The notes under the pieces were generated by a model. That model saw only the letters and a list, made by a program, of their open reading frames with translations, was not told the origin of the DNA and ran no database searches. Both the position numbers and the translations under genes were made by a program. Below are positions 44,203 to 54,600 of a DNA stretch of 64,000 nt, in pieces. Source of the DNA: an uncultured Granulosicoccaceae bacterium (GTDB taxonomy: Bacteria; Pseudomonadota; Gammaproteobacteria; Granulosicoccales; Granulosicoccaceae); the NCBI GenBank assembly GCA_938006335.1, contig CALLMF010000008.1, positions 38,241 through 102,240 of the forward strand. The letters run 5' to 3'. Numbering within the stretch: the stretch's first letter is position 1; each line of letters starts with the position of its first letter.

Positions 44203-44351
44203 GCGGATGGTCGACGCACCAGGTGTCGATCTTCGACTGACAACGTCCATCGACACCCGCCTCGCGCATCGAGCCGGGTGGGTGTCGGTCTCGTTTCTCT
44301 TTCCTGATTTCGGTGTTCGGGCCCGAGGCCGTGGACGCGACCCATGTGCTG

Positions 44352-45200
44352 ATGAAAGACGAATCCGGTAGTTTCATTCAGTGGCTCATGCCCCTGGCTT
44401 TCGTGGTGTGCGCGGGCTGGGTGGTGTGGCATGTGCCTGCCTTCATTCTGGATTTTCTGCCGCCTGCCAGCGAAAGCCTTTTCGCGCAGATCAGCGAACT
44501 GCACGCACGCAAGGATGTAACCCCCAATTTGTCGGGGCTGTTTGGTGGGTTTGCCGACCCGGTCGATTGGGCCGCACTGCTAGCCATGCCCATCCTGTTC
44601 TACATCGGCATGCGCACCATTCGCTGCGCACCGATGGAGTTCGAGCAATGGACGCGGTTTGACCGTTTCGCGCTGTTCGTCGGCCGCGTCACGATGATGC
44701 TCATCCTGCTGATGACCGGCATCATGCTGTACGAGGTGTTCGTGCGCTATCTGCTGGCGGCGCCCACGCTCTGGGCGAATGAGCTGACCTTGTGGCTGGG
44801 TGGTTACGTGTTCCTGTTCAGCGGTCTGTACGCCATGCAGCAGCGCTGTCACATCCGTATCTTTCTGCTCTACGACGTGGTGCCGCGTTTCATTCAACAC
44901 ATCTTCGACATGTTGTCGCTGCTGATGATCTGGGTGTTTGCCGTCGCGCTCGTTTTTGGTAGCTACAAGCAGGTGTTCGTCAACAAATTCTATAAATGGG
45001 AGATGTTTGGAACCGCATTCGATCCACCCATTCCCGCAACGGTTCAACCCTTTATTCTGATCATGGTTGTCTTGATCGCGATCCAGGCCACGGCCAATCT
45101 GTTTGCCGACTGGAACAAGGATGGCGCGACCCGCTCCGCGCACGACGAAATCGACGAAGACGAGCTCGAAGCGCTTCGTAAGGCTGCAGGAGCAAACTGA
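44352..45200 (+). CDS. TRAP transporter small permease (DctQ family)
   Basis: About 282 residues, larger than the usual 160-200. An extra N-terminal region with two hydrophobic segments (about 10-30 and 75-90) precedes the four-helix DctQ core (ILLMTGIMLYEVFVRYLLAAPTLWANELTLWLGGYVFLFSGLYAMQQRCHIRI). ATG 44352 is preferred; the frame extends to GTG 44313. The C-terminus is acidic. The stop overlaps the dctM start by one base (TGATGG), implying coupling. Confidence 0.88.
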   Translation: MKDESGSFIQWLMPLAFVVCAGWVVWHVPAFILDFLPPASESLFAQISELHARKDVTPNLSGLFGGFADPVDWAALLAMPILFYIGMRTIRCAPMEFEQWTRFDRFALFVGRVTMMLILLMTGIMLYEVFVRYLLAAPTLWANELTLWLGGYVFLFSGLYAMQQRCHIRIFLLYDVVPRFIQHIFDMLSLLMIWVFAVALVFGSYKQVFVNKFYKWEMFGTAFDPPIPATVQPFILIMVVLIAIQATANLFADWNKDGATRSAHDEIDEDELEALRKAAGAN

Positions 45201-46828
45201 TGGATATCGGAACCATCTCGATCGTTCTGGTGCTGGGCCTGCTGTTCTTCCTGGCGGTGGGAATGCCGCTGGGTCTTGCCTCCGCTGCTCTGGCAGCGGT
45301 CATCATGATCATGAAGTTCGAGCCGAACCTGCTCACCGATCCGATGAGTTTTGGTGAGGGCCTGCTGACGGGCCGCCCCGGCACAGGGCCGCTGTATATC
45401 CTCACGCAGAAGATCTTTGATCTGCTCACCGAGTACGTGTTGCTATCAGTTCCGTTGTTCATCTTCATGGCGGCGCTGCTGGAACGCTCGGGTCTTGCAC
45501 GTGGAATGTACGACTCGCTCGACTTCTGGTTGAGCCGTGTGCGTGGCGGCATCGCTATCGTGACCTCGTTGATGGCCGTGTTGCTTGCCGCCATGTCCGG
45601 CATCATCGGAGGGGAGATCGTGCTGCTCGGGCTGATCGCACTGCCGCAGATGCTGCGTCTGGGTTATGACCAGAACCTCGCCATCGGCACGATCTGCGCG
45701 TCGGGCTCGCTCGGCACCATGATTCCGCCCTCCATCGTGTTGATCATCTATGGTCTGATCACCGAGACATCGATCAAGGCCTTGTTCACCGGGGCGTTTC
45801 TGCCGGGCTTCATGCTGGCGACGTTCTTCATCGTCTACATCCTGATACGCACACGTATCAACCCGTCTCTTGCGCCGCTGCCGCCGCCCGCCGAAGACGA
45901 CCCGGAGCCACGTGAGAAGTACCTGATGTTCGGCGGCTTCCTGTCGCTCGTTGGCGCTGGACTATCACTGCTGCTGTTGCTGCGTGCGGCCTTCTATACG
46001 ATGACCGGCCGCAACGCGGATATTCCCGTCGAGGAGGGGACGATCACGCTCGGCATGCCCGAGCATCTGCCGATACTCGCAGGCGTCATGGCCGGTTTCA
46101 TCCTGCTGGCGGTGCTGGTATTCGGTGTACAGCGTACGCGTATGGGCTGGAAGCACGGCAAGGGCCTCGTGCCGCCGCTGACCATCATCGGCATCGTGCT
46201 GGGGTCAATCTATGGTGGTGTCACCGGTATTACCGAGGCGGCTGGCATGGGTGCGCTGGCGGTGGCCGTACTGGCCATGATGCGCGGTGAGTTCTCCATC
46301 GCGTTGCTGTGGGATAGCGTGATGCGTACCTTGCGTTCGACCGGCACCATCATCTGGGTGACGATCGGTGCTGCGGCCTTGTCTGGTGCGTATACCCTGG
46401 CGGGCGGTCCAAGCTATATCGCGTCCCTGATCGTCGGTGCCGACATGTCGCCGATGATCGTGCTGCTGACCATGATGGCCATCCTGCTGTTCATGGGTGC
46501 TTTCATGGATTGGGTCGGCATCGTTCTCTTGATCATTCCGGTGTTCCTGCCGATCGTCAAAGCTCTGCCTATCGAGGAAATCGGATTCATCGGGCAGCTT
46601 GAGCCAAGACACGTCAGCATCTGGTTCGGCGTGCTGTTCTGCATGAACATGCAGGTGAGCTTCCTGTCGCCGCCCTTCGGACCCGCTGCGTTTTATCTCA
46701 AGTCGGTGGCACCCGCGCATATCTCCCTGGTCGATATCTTCAGGGGATTCCTGCCGTTTATCGCGCTGCAGCTGCTCGGATTGACGGTGATGCTGGTGTG
46801 GCCGTCGATCGTGACCCTGTTTCTCTAG
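45200..46828 (+). CDS. TRAP transporter large permease (DctM family)
   Basis: A 542-residue membrane protein with many hydrophobic helices. VPLFIFMAALLERSG, SGIIGGEIVLLGLIALPQML and SGSLGTMIPPSIVLIIYG in the N-terminal half, and GVTGITEAAGMGALAVAV and FMDWVGIVLLIIPVFLPI in the second half, are DctM hallmarks. It is over 100 residues longer than standard DctM proteins; the extra length is a loop plus two hydrophobic segments around 215-310. With DctQ and DctP it forms a sodium-driven uptake system for an organic acid. Confidence 0.93.
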   Translation: MDIGTISIVLVLGLLFFLAVGMPLGLASAALAAVIMIMKFEPNLLTDPMSFGEGLLTGRPGTGPLYILTQKIFDLLTEYVLLSVPLFIFMAALLERSGLARGMYDSLDFWLSRVRGGIAIVTSLMAVLLAAMSGIIGGEIVLLGLIALPQMLRLGYDQNLAIGTICASGSLGTMIPPSIVLIIYGLITETSIKALFTGAFLPGFMLATFFIVYILIRTRINPSLAPLPPPAEDDPEPREKYLMFGGFLSLVGAGLSLLLLLRAAFYTMTGRNADIPVEEGTITLGMPEHLPILAGVMAGFILLAVLVFGVQRTRMGWKHGKGLVPPLTIIGIVLGSIYGGVTGITEAAGMGALAVAVLAMMRGEFSIALLWDSVMRTLRSTGTIIWVTIGAAALSGAYTLAGGPSYIASLIVGADMSPMIVLLTMMAILLFMGAFMDWVGIVLLIIPVFLPIVKALPIEEIGFIGQLEPRHVSIWFGVLFCMNMQVSFLSPPFGPAAFYLKSVAPAHISLVDIFRGFLPFIALQLLGLTVMLVWPSIVTLFL

Positions 46829-46850
46829 TGGACAGACCACGGGCAGACCA

Positions 46851-49052
46851 CTAGCTGACCCCGGGCGATGGGCCGTTTGGCTGGTCGCCCGGTCGCTCAT
46901 CTGCCGCTTGGCGGGTGCGTCTGACTTCGTCGGTTGTCGTGAAACGCAGATTCACGATCTCCGGGGAGAACAGCATGCTCCAGGCCCATTCAAAGAAGAT
47001 CCGGGTTTTCATCGAGGCCGTGGGCATGAGTGACAGGTAGAAAGCCCGCCACGCCAGCCAACCGGTGAATCCGTTGAGGCGCACCTTGCCGAATGGTTCT
47101 GCAAGACCGTTGAGATGGCCGATGGTGGCCATGGGGCTGGAGTCGGTGTAGGCGAAGGGGTGGAGCTCCTCTGCGTTGATCGCGCGAACGATGTTGTCAG
47201 CCGCTTGCCGGCCTTCAGCAATCGCAAACCGTGCGGTGGGCGGGGCAAGCGTGTCAGTGGCTGCGTTCGGTATGCTGGCGCAATCGCCAATTGCCCAGAT
47301 CGAGTCGGATGCCTTGACGCGCATATCCGGCTGTATGTGAACTTGACCGAGATGAGTCGGCAGGGATGAGTCCGTGACGAGGCGATTGGGTCGTTTGCCA
47401 ATACTCGAGATCACCGTTGCGCCTTCGATACGGCTGCCATTGTCGAGACTGATGCCATTTTCGTCGACGGACACCAAACGGGTCGACGTCACCATGTTGA
47501 TGCCTCGGTACCTCATCCTGGTGAGTGTCTGGCGTCGGGCGGCATCGCTGAGTTCGGGCAAGGGGAGTGCGCCCTCGTGGACGATGCTCACGAACAGATC
47601 CGAGTCGTGCAGGCGGGGGTAGTGCTTTTGCGAGGAGCGGATAAAGTCGAGAATGGCACCGCCTACGGCGATACCACTGAAGCCGCCGCCAACGACGATG
47701 AAGTGACCGAGCCAGCGCCGGGTTTCCGCATCGGCTTCGAGGTCCGCCTTTTCCATCTGCGTGATCACGCGGTTACGCAGCTGCAGCGCGTCACCGAGTA
47801 ATTTGAAAGGCAATGCGTGTTCCTGCATGCCGGGCACAAGGTCCATGTTGACGCGCGAACCGAAGGCCAGCAACAGGTGCTCGAAGGGTACGTTGCCAAC
47901 GTGGCCGGCACTGTCGAAGTGAACGAGCTTGTCCTCAGCGTCGATCCTGGTGACCTTCGCCGAGATGAATCTTGAGCGACGGAGCATGCGGCGCACCGGC
48001 GCTATGACGTGATTGGGCATCACGCTTGCACCAACGACTTCAGCGAGCATCGGATTGAAGGTCATGTAGTTCTCTTCGCTGATCAGCACCACCTGCCATT
48101 CCTGTGGGAGATGCTTTTCGAGGCGTCGCGCGGCCTCGGTGCCGGCAAAGCCTCCTCCGACGACAACAACGTTTCGTTTGTCGAAAGACAGGATGTGCTC
48201 GACCGCGAGTTCAGAACCAAAGCTGATGCGGCGCAAGGCCAGTACCGCGGTCAGAATCAGCAAGTGGAACAGCAGATTGATCAGTCCGATACGCGAGTCC
48301 GGTAGATCAGACAGGCCTGCGGTAAAGAAATGGACCACCACCAGCAGCGCCAGCAACGTACCGGTCGCTCGCGTCTGGAACCCAAGCAACATGGCGATAC
48401 CGCCAAGCAGCGAGCACAGCAGTAGTGGCAGACGAACCCATGGGCTCTCCGGCAGCAGGCTCATGTACTGAGGGTCAGTGATTCCCAGTACGGCCGCGCT
48501 CAGGAACGGTAGTGCCAACGATACTCTGACCAGAACGATGCCGTAGTTACGCCCCGCGCCGCTGATGAACCAGTCCGCTAACGATGAAATGCTCCCCTTG
48601 TTCCCAGCAAGACGTTTGACGATGCTGGACTTCTCGCGTATAGCCCAGCGCCCGTGACCGAGCAGCATGATCCCGAAATACAAGCCGATGCCCATGAAGT
48701 GGGTGGCGATGCTCAGCGTTCGAAGGCGCGAATCGGTGTCGTTTGCGACGACGAGCAACTCCGCTACCAGGGTGATGATGATCAAGGGTATGACCGCGAG
48801 CCGAACGTTCCAGCCAATCACCAGCAGTGTGCCCCCGATGATTTCCGACCAGGTGACCAGCGTCGCGATCCAGTGCACGTGTGCCTGAAGCATCAGCGGC
48901 AACTCGGTGAGCATGGTCAGCAGGACGTCCGGGGACACGAGCTTGCTGATTCCCGGAATCAGGAAGAACAAGCCTGCTGCCACTCGCAATAAACCAATGC
49001 CCGATTCAGTCAGGCGCTCGGATTTGTCCAGCAAGCGTCGGTCGGTGTTCAC
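46851..49052 (-). CDS. DoxX-DoxX-NDH-2 fusion oxidoreductase
   Basis: A 733-residue fusion. Two DoxX-like four-helix membrane domains occupy about 15-135 (LRVAAGLFFLIPGISKLVSPD) and 165-275 (LVRVSLALPFLSAAVLGITDP). A type II NADH dehydrogenase-like flavoprotein starts near 293 with the FAD motif VVVVGGGFAGTEAARRL, a second dinucleotide motif IVVGGGFSGIAVGG near 450, and IWAIGDCASIP with the NDH-2 tail (WLAWRAFYLSLMPT). It probably oxidises a pyridine nucleotide or other donor and passes electrons to quinone, with the DoxX part as membrane anchor or quinone site. It stands between the TRAP operon (convergent) and glsA (same strand, 79-base gap). Confidence 0.88.
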   Translation of the reverse strand: MNTDRRLLDKSERLTESGIGLLRVAAGLFFLIPGISKLVSPDVLLTMLTELPLMLQAHVHWIATLVTWSEIIGGTLLVIGWNVRLAVIPLIIITLVAELLVVANDTDSRLRTLSIATHFMGIGLYFGIMLLGHGRWAIREKSSIVKRLAGNKGSISSLADWFISGAGRNYGIVLVRVSLALPFLSAAVLGITDPQYMSLLPESPWVRLPLLLCSLLGGIAMLLGFQTRATGTLLALLVVVHFFTAGLSDLPDSRIGLINLLFHLLILTAVLALRRISFGSELAVEHILSFDKRNVVVVGGGFAGTEAARRLEKHLPQEWQVVLISEENYMTFNPMLAEVVGASVMPNHVIAPVRRMLRRSRFISAKVTRIDAEDKLVHFDSAGHVGNVPFEHLLLAFGSRVNMDLVPGMQEHALPFKLLGDALQLRNRVITQMEKADLEADAETRRWLGHFIVVGGGFSGIAVGGAILDFIRSSQKHYPRLHDSDLFVSIVHEGALPLPELSDAARRQTLTRMRYRGINMVTSTRLVSVDENGISLDNGSRIEGATVISSIGKRPNRLVTDSSLPTHLGQVHIQPDMRVKASDSIWAIGDCASIPNAATDTLAPPTARFAIAEGRQAADNIVRAINAEELHPFAYTDSSPMATIGHLNGLAEPFGKVRLNGFTGWLAWRAFYLSLMPTASMKTRIFFEWAWSMLFSPEIVNLRFTTTDEVRRTRQAADERPGDQPNGPSPGVS

Positions 49053-49131
49053 GTGCGATAGTTTCGATGTGTTTGACGTTGTGGCGGTCGGCCCTGCGGC
49101 GTACCTGTGCGCGAGATCCGGGATGCGAGAG

Positions 49132-50043
49132 TCAGAATACGCTCCAGCCGGTCAGTGAGACGAATCGTTTGAGTGCCTCGACACCCGCTAGCGAATTGCC
49201 CGAAGGGCCAAGACCCGGTGACCATACTGCAACGGTACCTCTTCCGGGCACGATGGCAACGATGCCACCACCGACACCGCTCTTGGCTGGCACACCTACC
49301 TCGTAGGCGAATTCTCCGGCGCGGTCATAGGTGCCACAGGTGAGCATCAAGGCGTTGATTCGGCGTGCTCGCGCCGGATCGACAATACGTACCACGTCGC
49401 CTGTGTTACTCGCACGGCCGCGGTGCACACCACCACTGGCGAGGTAGCTGAACGCCGAGGCCAGCGCACAGCAATCCATGGCCAGTGAGCATTGATAGCA
49501 GTAGGTATCGAGCACTGCTTTTACCGGATTCTCAAGGTTGCCGAAGGACTTCATCAGATGTGCCATCGAGGCGTTGCGATCACTGGTGGCAAGCTCGGAT
49601 TCAGCCACGGTGTCGTCATAGTGCACACCGGCATCAGACAGTGATCGAACGCGTTGTAGCAGGGTGTCGAGCGGGCGCGGATGGTCACTCACCAGACAAT
49701 CGGCCACCACGAGCGCGCCCGCGTTGATCAACGGATTTCGTGGAATCCCACACTCGTGTTCCAGCTGAACGAGGGAATTGAACGGATCTCCTGACGGCTC
49801 CTTGCCGACTCGCGACCAAAGCGCATCACCCCGATGTTCAAGCGCCAGCGTCAGTGTGAAGACCTTGGCGATGCTTTGTATCGAGAACGGCTCGCGGGCG
49901 TCTCCCGCACATGCCATATCGCCGTCGGTGGTCTGGACAGCGATGCCGAAACGGTCGATCGGTACTTTGGCTAGTGCGGGAATGTAGTCGGCGACAACGC
50001 CTGTGCCTACCACGGGCGCTACGTCGGCACAGACCTGCTGCAC
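49132..50043 (-). CDS. glsA: Glutaminase A
   Basis: A 303-residue serine-dependent glutaminase (glutamine to glutamate plus ammonia). Family landmarks are VADYIPALAKV, FSIQSIAKVFTL with the Ser57-x-x-Lys60 catalytic pair, PSGDPFNSLVQLEHECGIPRNPLINAGALVV, WLMKSFGN-like HLMKSFGNLENPVKAVLDTYCYQCSL and the end PAKSGVGGGIVAIVPGRGTVAVWSPGL. The start is GTG 50043; there is no ATG upstream in frame before a stop. Confidence 0.95.
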   Translation of the reverse strand: MQQVCADVAPVVGTGVVADYIPALAKVPIDRFGIAVQTTDGDMACAGDAREPFSIQSIAKVFTLTLALEHRGDALWSRVGKEPSGDPFNSLVQLEHECGIPRNPLINAGALVVADCLVSDHPRPLDTLLQRVRSLSDAGVHYDDTVAESELATSDRNASMAHLMKSFGNLENPVKAVLDTYCYQCSLAMDCCALASAFSYLASGGVHRGRASNTGDVVRIVDPARARRINALMLTCGTYDRAGEFAYEVGVPAKSGVGGGIVAIVPGRGTVAVWSPGLGPSGNSLAGVEALKRFVSLTGWSVF

Positions 50044-50276
50044 AACGTCATTGATATCCAGTTCGTCGATATCCCGCCGGTGTCAGTACCTCCGCGGGGA
50101 CACCTCAGCCCATCGCGTCGGTCTGCCGGTCAGTTGAAACCGGCTGACAGGATACCGTGTTGACGCTCAATACCGAACGCATTCCTGTCGTTGCGCATTG
50201 TCACTTGCCGGTGATCTGCCTCTTGAGAGGTGGCGACGCTGTCAGGGAGACATCGGCACCGAAACTTCCCCTGTCC

Positions 50277-51305
50277 TTAGTCGGCGTCGCTAAGGCGTAC
50301 AGGTTTGGCAGGCGCTGGTTCGAGCAGCACGTTCACCCGTCGATTCTGACGGCGCCCTTCGGCGGTGGCCATGGAACCGAACTGGTCGGTTTCACCGATG
50401 GCGCTGGTGCGGTAATCATCGGTATCGATACCCAGACGCTTGAGTTCGGCTACCACAGCATCAACACGTCTTTGTGAAAGAGCCCTGTTGTATGGAATAC
50501 TTGCTCGAAGATCTGCGTAGCCCAGGAACGTAGCGGTGTAGTCCGGATAGTCTTTGAGACTTTCTGCCATGCGCGCAACGTGGCGTCGCGCGGCACTGTC
50601 AAGTGTTGCGCTATTGGTGCCGAAGAATACGGGCCCGAGTTCAACGGCCTCAGCGACCTCATTGTCTGCGACCACCGGGTTGTCTGCGACCACCGGCATT
50701 GCAGCGCCGACTGGTGGCAGAGGGTGGCTAGCGTGTGTTGCGAACCGGTACAGGAGCCCAAAGCTTGCGTAGAGCGCGTCAGCGTCGAAACTGGTGACTT
50801 CGGCGCGAGCGGCGAGACCGCTCCGCATGCCGTACTCAAGTCCGGCGCCGAAGTCGATGCTGGTGTCGTTCTCACGCACGTATTGCAAGCTGGAGTTGTT
50901 GGTCATCTGAGAGAGCCCCACACGTGCAAAGGGCAAGAAGCCACGGCGATGCTCTCGTCGGGTCTGGTTGGCAAGGCCGTAAACCAGGACGTCGCCAGAG
51001 ACCTCGTAATAGGACACGTGATTGCCTTCGGTGAGACCGGCCTGACCCAGATCCGTGTACCCGATTTCGACGGCAAAGCGATGGTTGATATCGAGTCCGA
51101 TCATGCCGCGCAACGCGGTGCCCTTGCTGTCGTTGAGTGATTGGTTGACCTCTGCCGCGTCAGGTTCGAGCCGCGAGATTCCGAAGGCGCCACCAAGCCA
51201 GGGTCGAAGCCCGGGACCACCAGCAAGGGCGGAGGGCGCGAGAGCGCTCAAGACCAGGCCAGCGACACACAAGCTCGCGATATTGCATGTTCGTGTGACT
51301 TTCAT
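50277..51305 (-). CDS. OmpA-family outer-membrane protein
   Basis: A 342-residue protein with a signal peptide (about 1-28, ending ALA). An eight-strand OmpA-like beta-barrel (about 30-190; ends FGLLYRF) is followed by a Pro/Val/Asn linker and a peptidoglycan-binding OmpA C-terminal domain (about 222-335: FFGTNSATLDSAARRHVARMAESLKD, LGYADLRASIPYNRALSQRRVDAV, EGRRQNRRVNV). It would link the outer membrane to the wall. The barrel is poorly conserved, so other roles remain possible. A 233-base gap with no visible feature separates it from glsA. Confidence 0.9.
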   Translation of the reverse strand: MKVTRTCNIASLCVAGLVLSALAPSALAGGPGLRPWLGGAFGISRLEPDAAEVNQSLNDSKGTALRGMIGLDINHRFAVEIGYTDLGQAGLTEGNHVSYYEVSGDVLVYGLANQTRREHRRGFLPFARVGLSQMTNNSSLQYVRENDTSIDFGAGLEYGMRSGLAARAEVTSFDADALYASFGLLYRFATHASHPLPPVGAAMPVVADNPVVADNEVAEAVELGPVFFGTNSATLDSAARRHVARMAESLKDYPDYTATFLGYADLRASIPYNRALSQRRVDAVVAELKRLGIDTDDYRTSAIGETDQFGSMATAEGRRQNRRVNVLLEPAPAKPVRLSDAD

Positions 51306-51490
51306 CTCAATAGCTCTGCTGCCATGGTGCCTTGTGCTCGGCTCCAGTGCTCATGTGACGGATGTGTCGGTCTATCCGTGTGACCGCCTGCATGGGTTCA
51401 AGCGGCGGCTGCAGGGTATTGTTTAGTGATTTTTGGCTTTGTAGGCGTATGGGAGCTCCGACGCGCATGTGTTCTGTGACGTGGCCTGAA

Positions 51491-51664
51491 TCATTGCTGT
51501 TTGATGTTCACTGCAAGGCGTGATCCAAAGCGTCGTCTCCACAGGATTCCGCTCGAGACAATCATCAGCAGAAACAGTGGATCTCGCGCCGGCTTGTCCG
51601 CGTACGCAATGGAAATGCTGCATCCTCCGTGGCCCGCGAGCCCGGTCTTCAGAATGCCGCTGTC
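51491..51664 (-). other. C-terminal Cys-containing sorting signal of the giant protein
   Basis: The last 57 residues contain GHGGCS (Cys codon 51620-51622), a short spacer, DP, a hydrophobic stretch LFLLMIVSSGILW and RRR, ending in a short polar tail. This layout resembles the MYXO-CTERM/JDVT-CTERM group of tripartite sorting signals that are processed by intramembrane proteases and lipid-modified on Cys. The group name is from memory; the layout is directly visible. Confidence 0.55.
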
Positions 51665-54600
51665 GGGTTCCAGTACGTCGGCAACCTCGTTTGCATTGCC
51701 ATCAGGCAGCCCTTGTCCGAGCGCGGGTGCGTTGCGTGGATCATCAGCAAAACCGTCACCGTTGGCATCGGGGTCTGCTCTGTCGATGATGCCGTCGCCG
51801 TCGCTGTCTCGCTCCGCCACCACACTGGCATCAAAGCGATCGTCAATGCCGTCACCATCACTATCGTCACCGGCTGTCAGGTCGACATCGACCGTATCCG
51901 GGATACCGTCGCCGTCACTGTCGTACATCGCATTGATGATGCCGTCCGCGTTGTCTGCGCTACCGCCGGCTTCGATGGCATCGAACAGCCCATCGTTGTC
52001 GGTATCGCGGTCGAGACGGTTGAGGACGCCATCACCATCGGTATCCAGTCCAGCGGGCCCAGCGAGTTGACGAGCGTCGTCGGCTCCGTCAGCGCCGTCG
52101 TCGCTGAAGGCATCGATACGGCCATCGTTGTCGTTGTCGATGCCACCACTCTCGAGTAGGTCGGTAATGCCGTCGTTGTCTGAATCGAGATCGAGATAGT
52201 CGGCCACAAGGTCCCCGTCGGTGTCGACCAGCTCGAAGGGCAGGATTTGCAGATCATCAGACAGACCGTTGTTGTCGTTGTCAATCATATTGTCGACGCG
52301 GTAGTCGTTGTCAACATCATCACCGAAGACTTCGACGATGTCGGCAATCCCGTCATTGTCACTGTCGAGGTCGAGATGGTCGGGCTGGCCGTCGGCATCG
52401 CTGTCGCGCGTGCCTTCGGTCAGATCGGGGATGCCGTCGTTGTCGTCATCCAGATCGATCGCATCAGGTATGCCGTCACCATCGAAATCGACGTTTGGCA
52501 AAATGACAAGTGCACCGGGAAAAGACGTACTGGTGCTGTTGCCGGTGGTGTCTGTCACGGTGACGGTCACATCGAGCTCACCTGGGGCCAATGCATCTGG
52601 TATGGACAGTGTCCAGGTACCATCGCCGTTGTCGACAAGGTAGCCGTCGCCAGCGGTATACGTGATGCCGTCTACCGTGACCGATAGCGTGTCGCCAAGC
52701 GCGAGCTCTGCCATGCCGGACAGCGTTGGCGTCGCGTCGGTGGTGACCAGAGTCGCGACCGTGGGCATCGGATCGGGCGCGATCGTGTCAATGAACAGTT
52801 CGTCAGCGCTGTTGTCGTTACTCGTGTTGCCGGCTTCATCGGTGACCGCGACGGTCACGTCGAGAGCGCCTTCCGGCAGTGGGTCGGTGATCTCGAGTGT
52901 CCAGCTTCCATCGCCGTTATCAACCAGGTTGCCATCGCCGGCGGTGTAGGTCACACCATCGACGGCCACGGTCAGTACATCGCCGGGTCCGACTGACGCG
53001 GTGCCAGTGATCGTCGGGGTATTGTCGTTGGTCGATAGCGCATCGACGGTAGGCGCATCGGGCGCCATGGTGTCGATGACAAGCTCTGCATTCGTGCTGT
53101 TGTCGGTGGCGTTACCGGCCGCATCGGTCACCGTGACGGTGATCGGGTAGGTATCGTCGGTGAGGTCAACCGGCAGGCTGAGGTCCCAGGTGCCATCGCC
53201 GTTTTCGACGAGCTTGCCGTCACCGGCGGTGTAGACAACACCATCCACTTCAACCGTGAGGGTCTCACCCGGTCCGACATCGGCGGTACCGGAGACGACC
53301 GGGTTGGTGTTGCTCGTCGTCTGTGATGTTGCCATCGGCTCTGCCGGATCCGTGGTGTCGATGACAAGTTCACCAGCGGAGCTGTCGCTTGCGGTATTAC
53401 CCGCTTCATCGGTGACGGTGGCGACCACGTCGAAGCTGCCTTCTGCCAGCGGCGTCGGCAAGGCGAGTGTCCAGGTACTGTCGCCATTGTCGATGAGGTT
53501 GCCGTCGCCTGCGGTGTAGGTGACGCCATCGACGGTCACAGTCAGCGTCTCACCGGGAGCAACGGTTGCGGTACCGGTCAGTACGGGTGTCTCGTCATCG
53601 GTATTCAGTGCATTGACGGTGGGTGCAACGGGCGCAACGGTGTCGATGTCGAGCTCTTCGCTGCTGGCGTCATCGGTCGAGTTGCCCGCGGCATCAATCA
53701 CCGTTGCAGTGACCTCGAAGGTTCCATCCGCGAGCGGTATCGGCACGGTGAGTGTCCAGGTACCGTCGCCGTTGTCAACGAGGTTGCCGTCGCCTGCGGT
53801 GTAGGTCACCCCATCGACGGTGACGGTCAACGTCTCACCCGGGCCAGGGTTGGCGGTACCGGTGATTACCGGTGTGGTGTCACTGGTGACCAGCGGGTCG
53901 ACCGTCGGTGTGTTCGGCGGTGTGGTGTCGATGATGAGTTCGCCGGAACTCGGGTCAATGCTGGTGTTACTGGCCGCATCAGTGATGGTGGCGGTGACAT
54001 CGATACTGCCTTCGGGCAGTGGTGTCGGGATATCGAGTGTCCAGGTGCCGTCGGGTGCGACGATGAGGTCGCCGTCACCGTCGGTGTAGAGCACGCCATT
54101 GACCTCGACACTGAGTGTCTCGCCAGGAGCGAGGGTGGCGGTACCGGTGATCACCGGTGTGGTATCACTGGTGGTCTGGCTGGTGACACCCGGTGCATTG
54201 GGTGCGGTGGTATCGACAAGCAGATCATCGACACCGGGATCAAGGCTTGCGTTGCCCGCGGCATCAGTGACGGTCGCGACCACCTGGTACAGCCCTTCAG
54301 CGAGTGTGTCGGACGCGGGGATGGCGAGATCCCAGCTGCCGTCGCCATGGTCGACGAGGTGGCTGTCGCCGGCGACGTAGGTGATGCCATTGATCTCGAC
54401 CGTCAGGGTCTCGTCCGTGCCTACCGTGGCAGTACCGGAGATCACCGGTGTGGTGTCGGCGGTCACGAGGCTGGTGACACCCGGCGCGACCGGGGCGGTG
54501 AGGTCGATGACAAGCTCACTGGTAGAGGCATCGCTGGTGACGTTGCCCGCGGCATCGGTGACGGTGGCCACGACATCGTAGCTGCCTTCATCGAGTGCGA

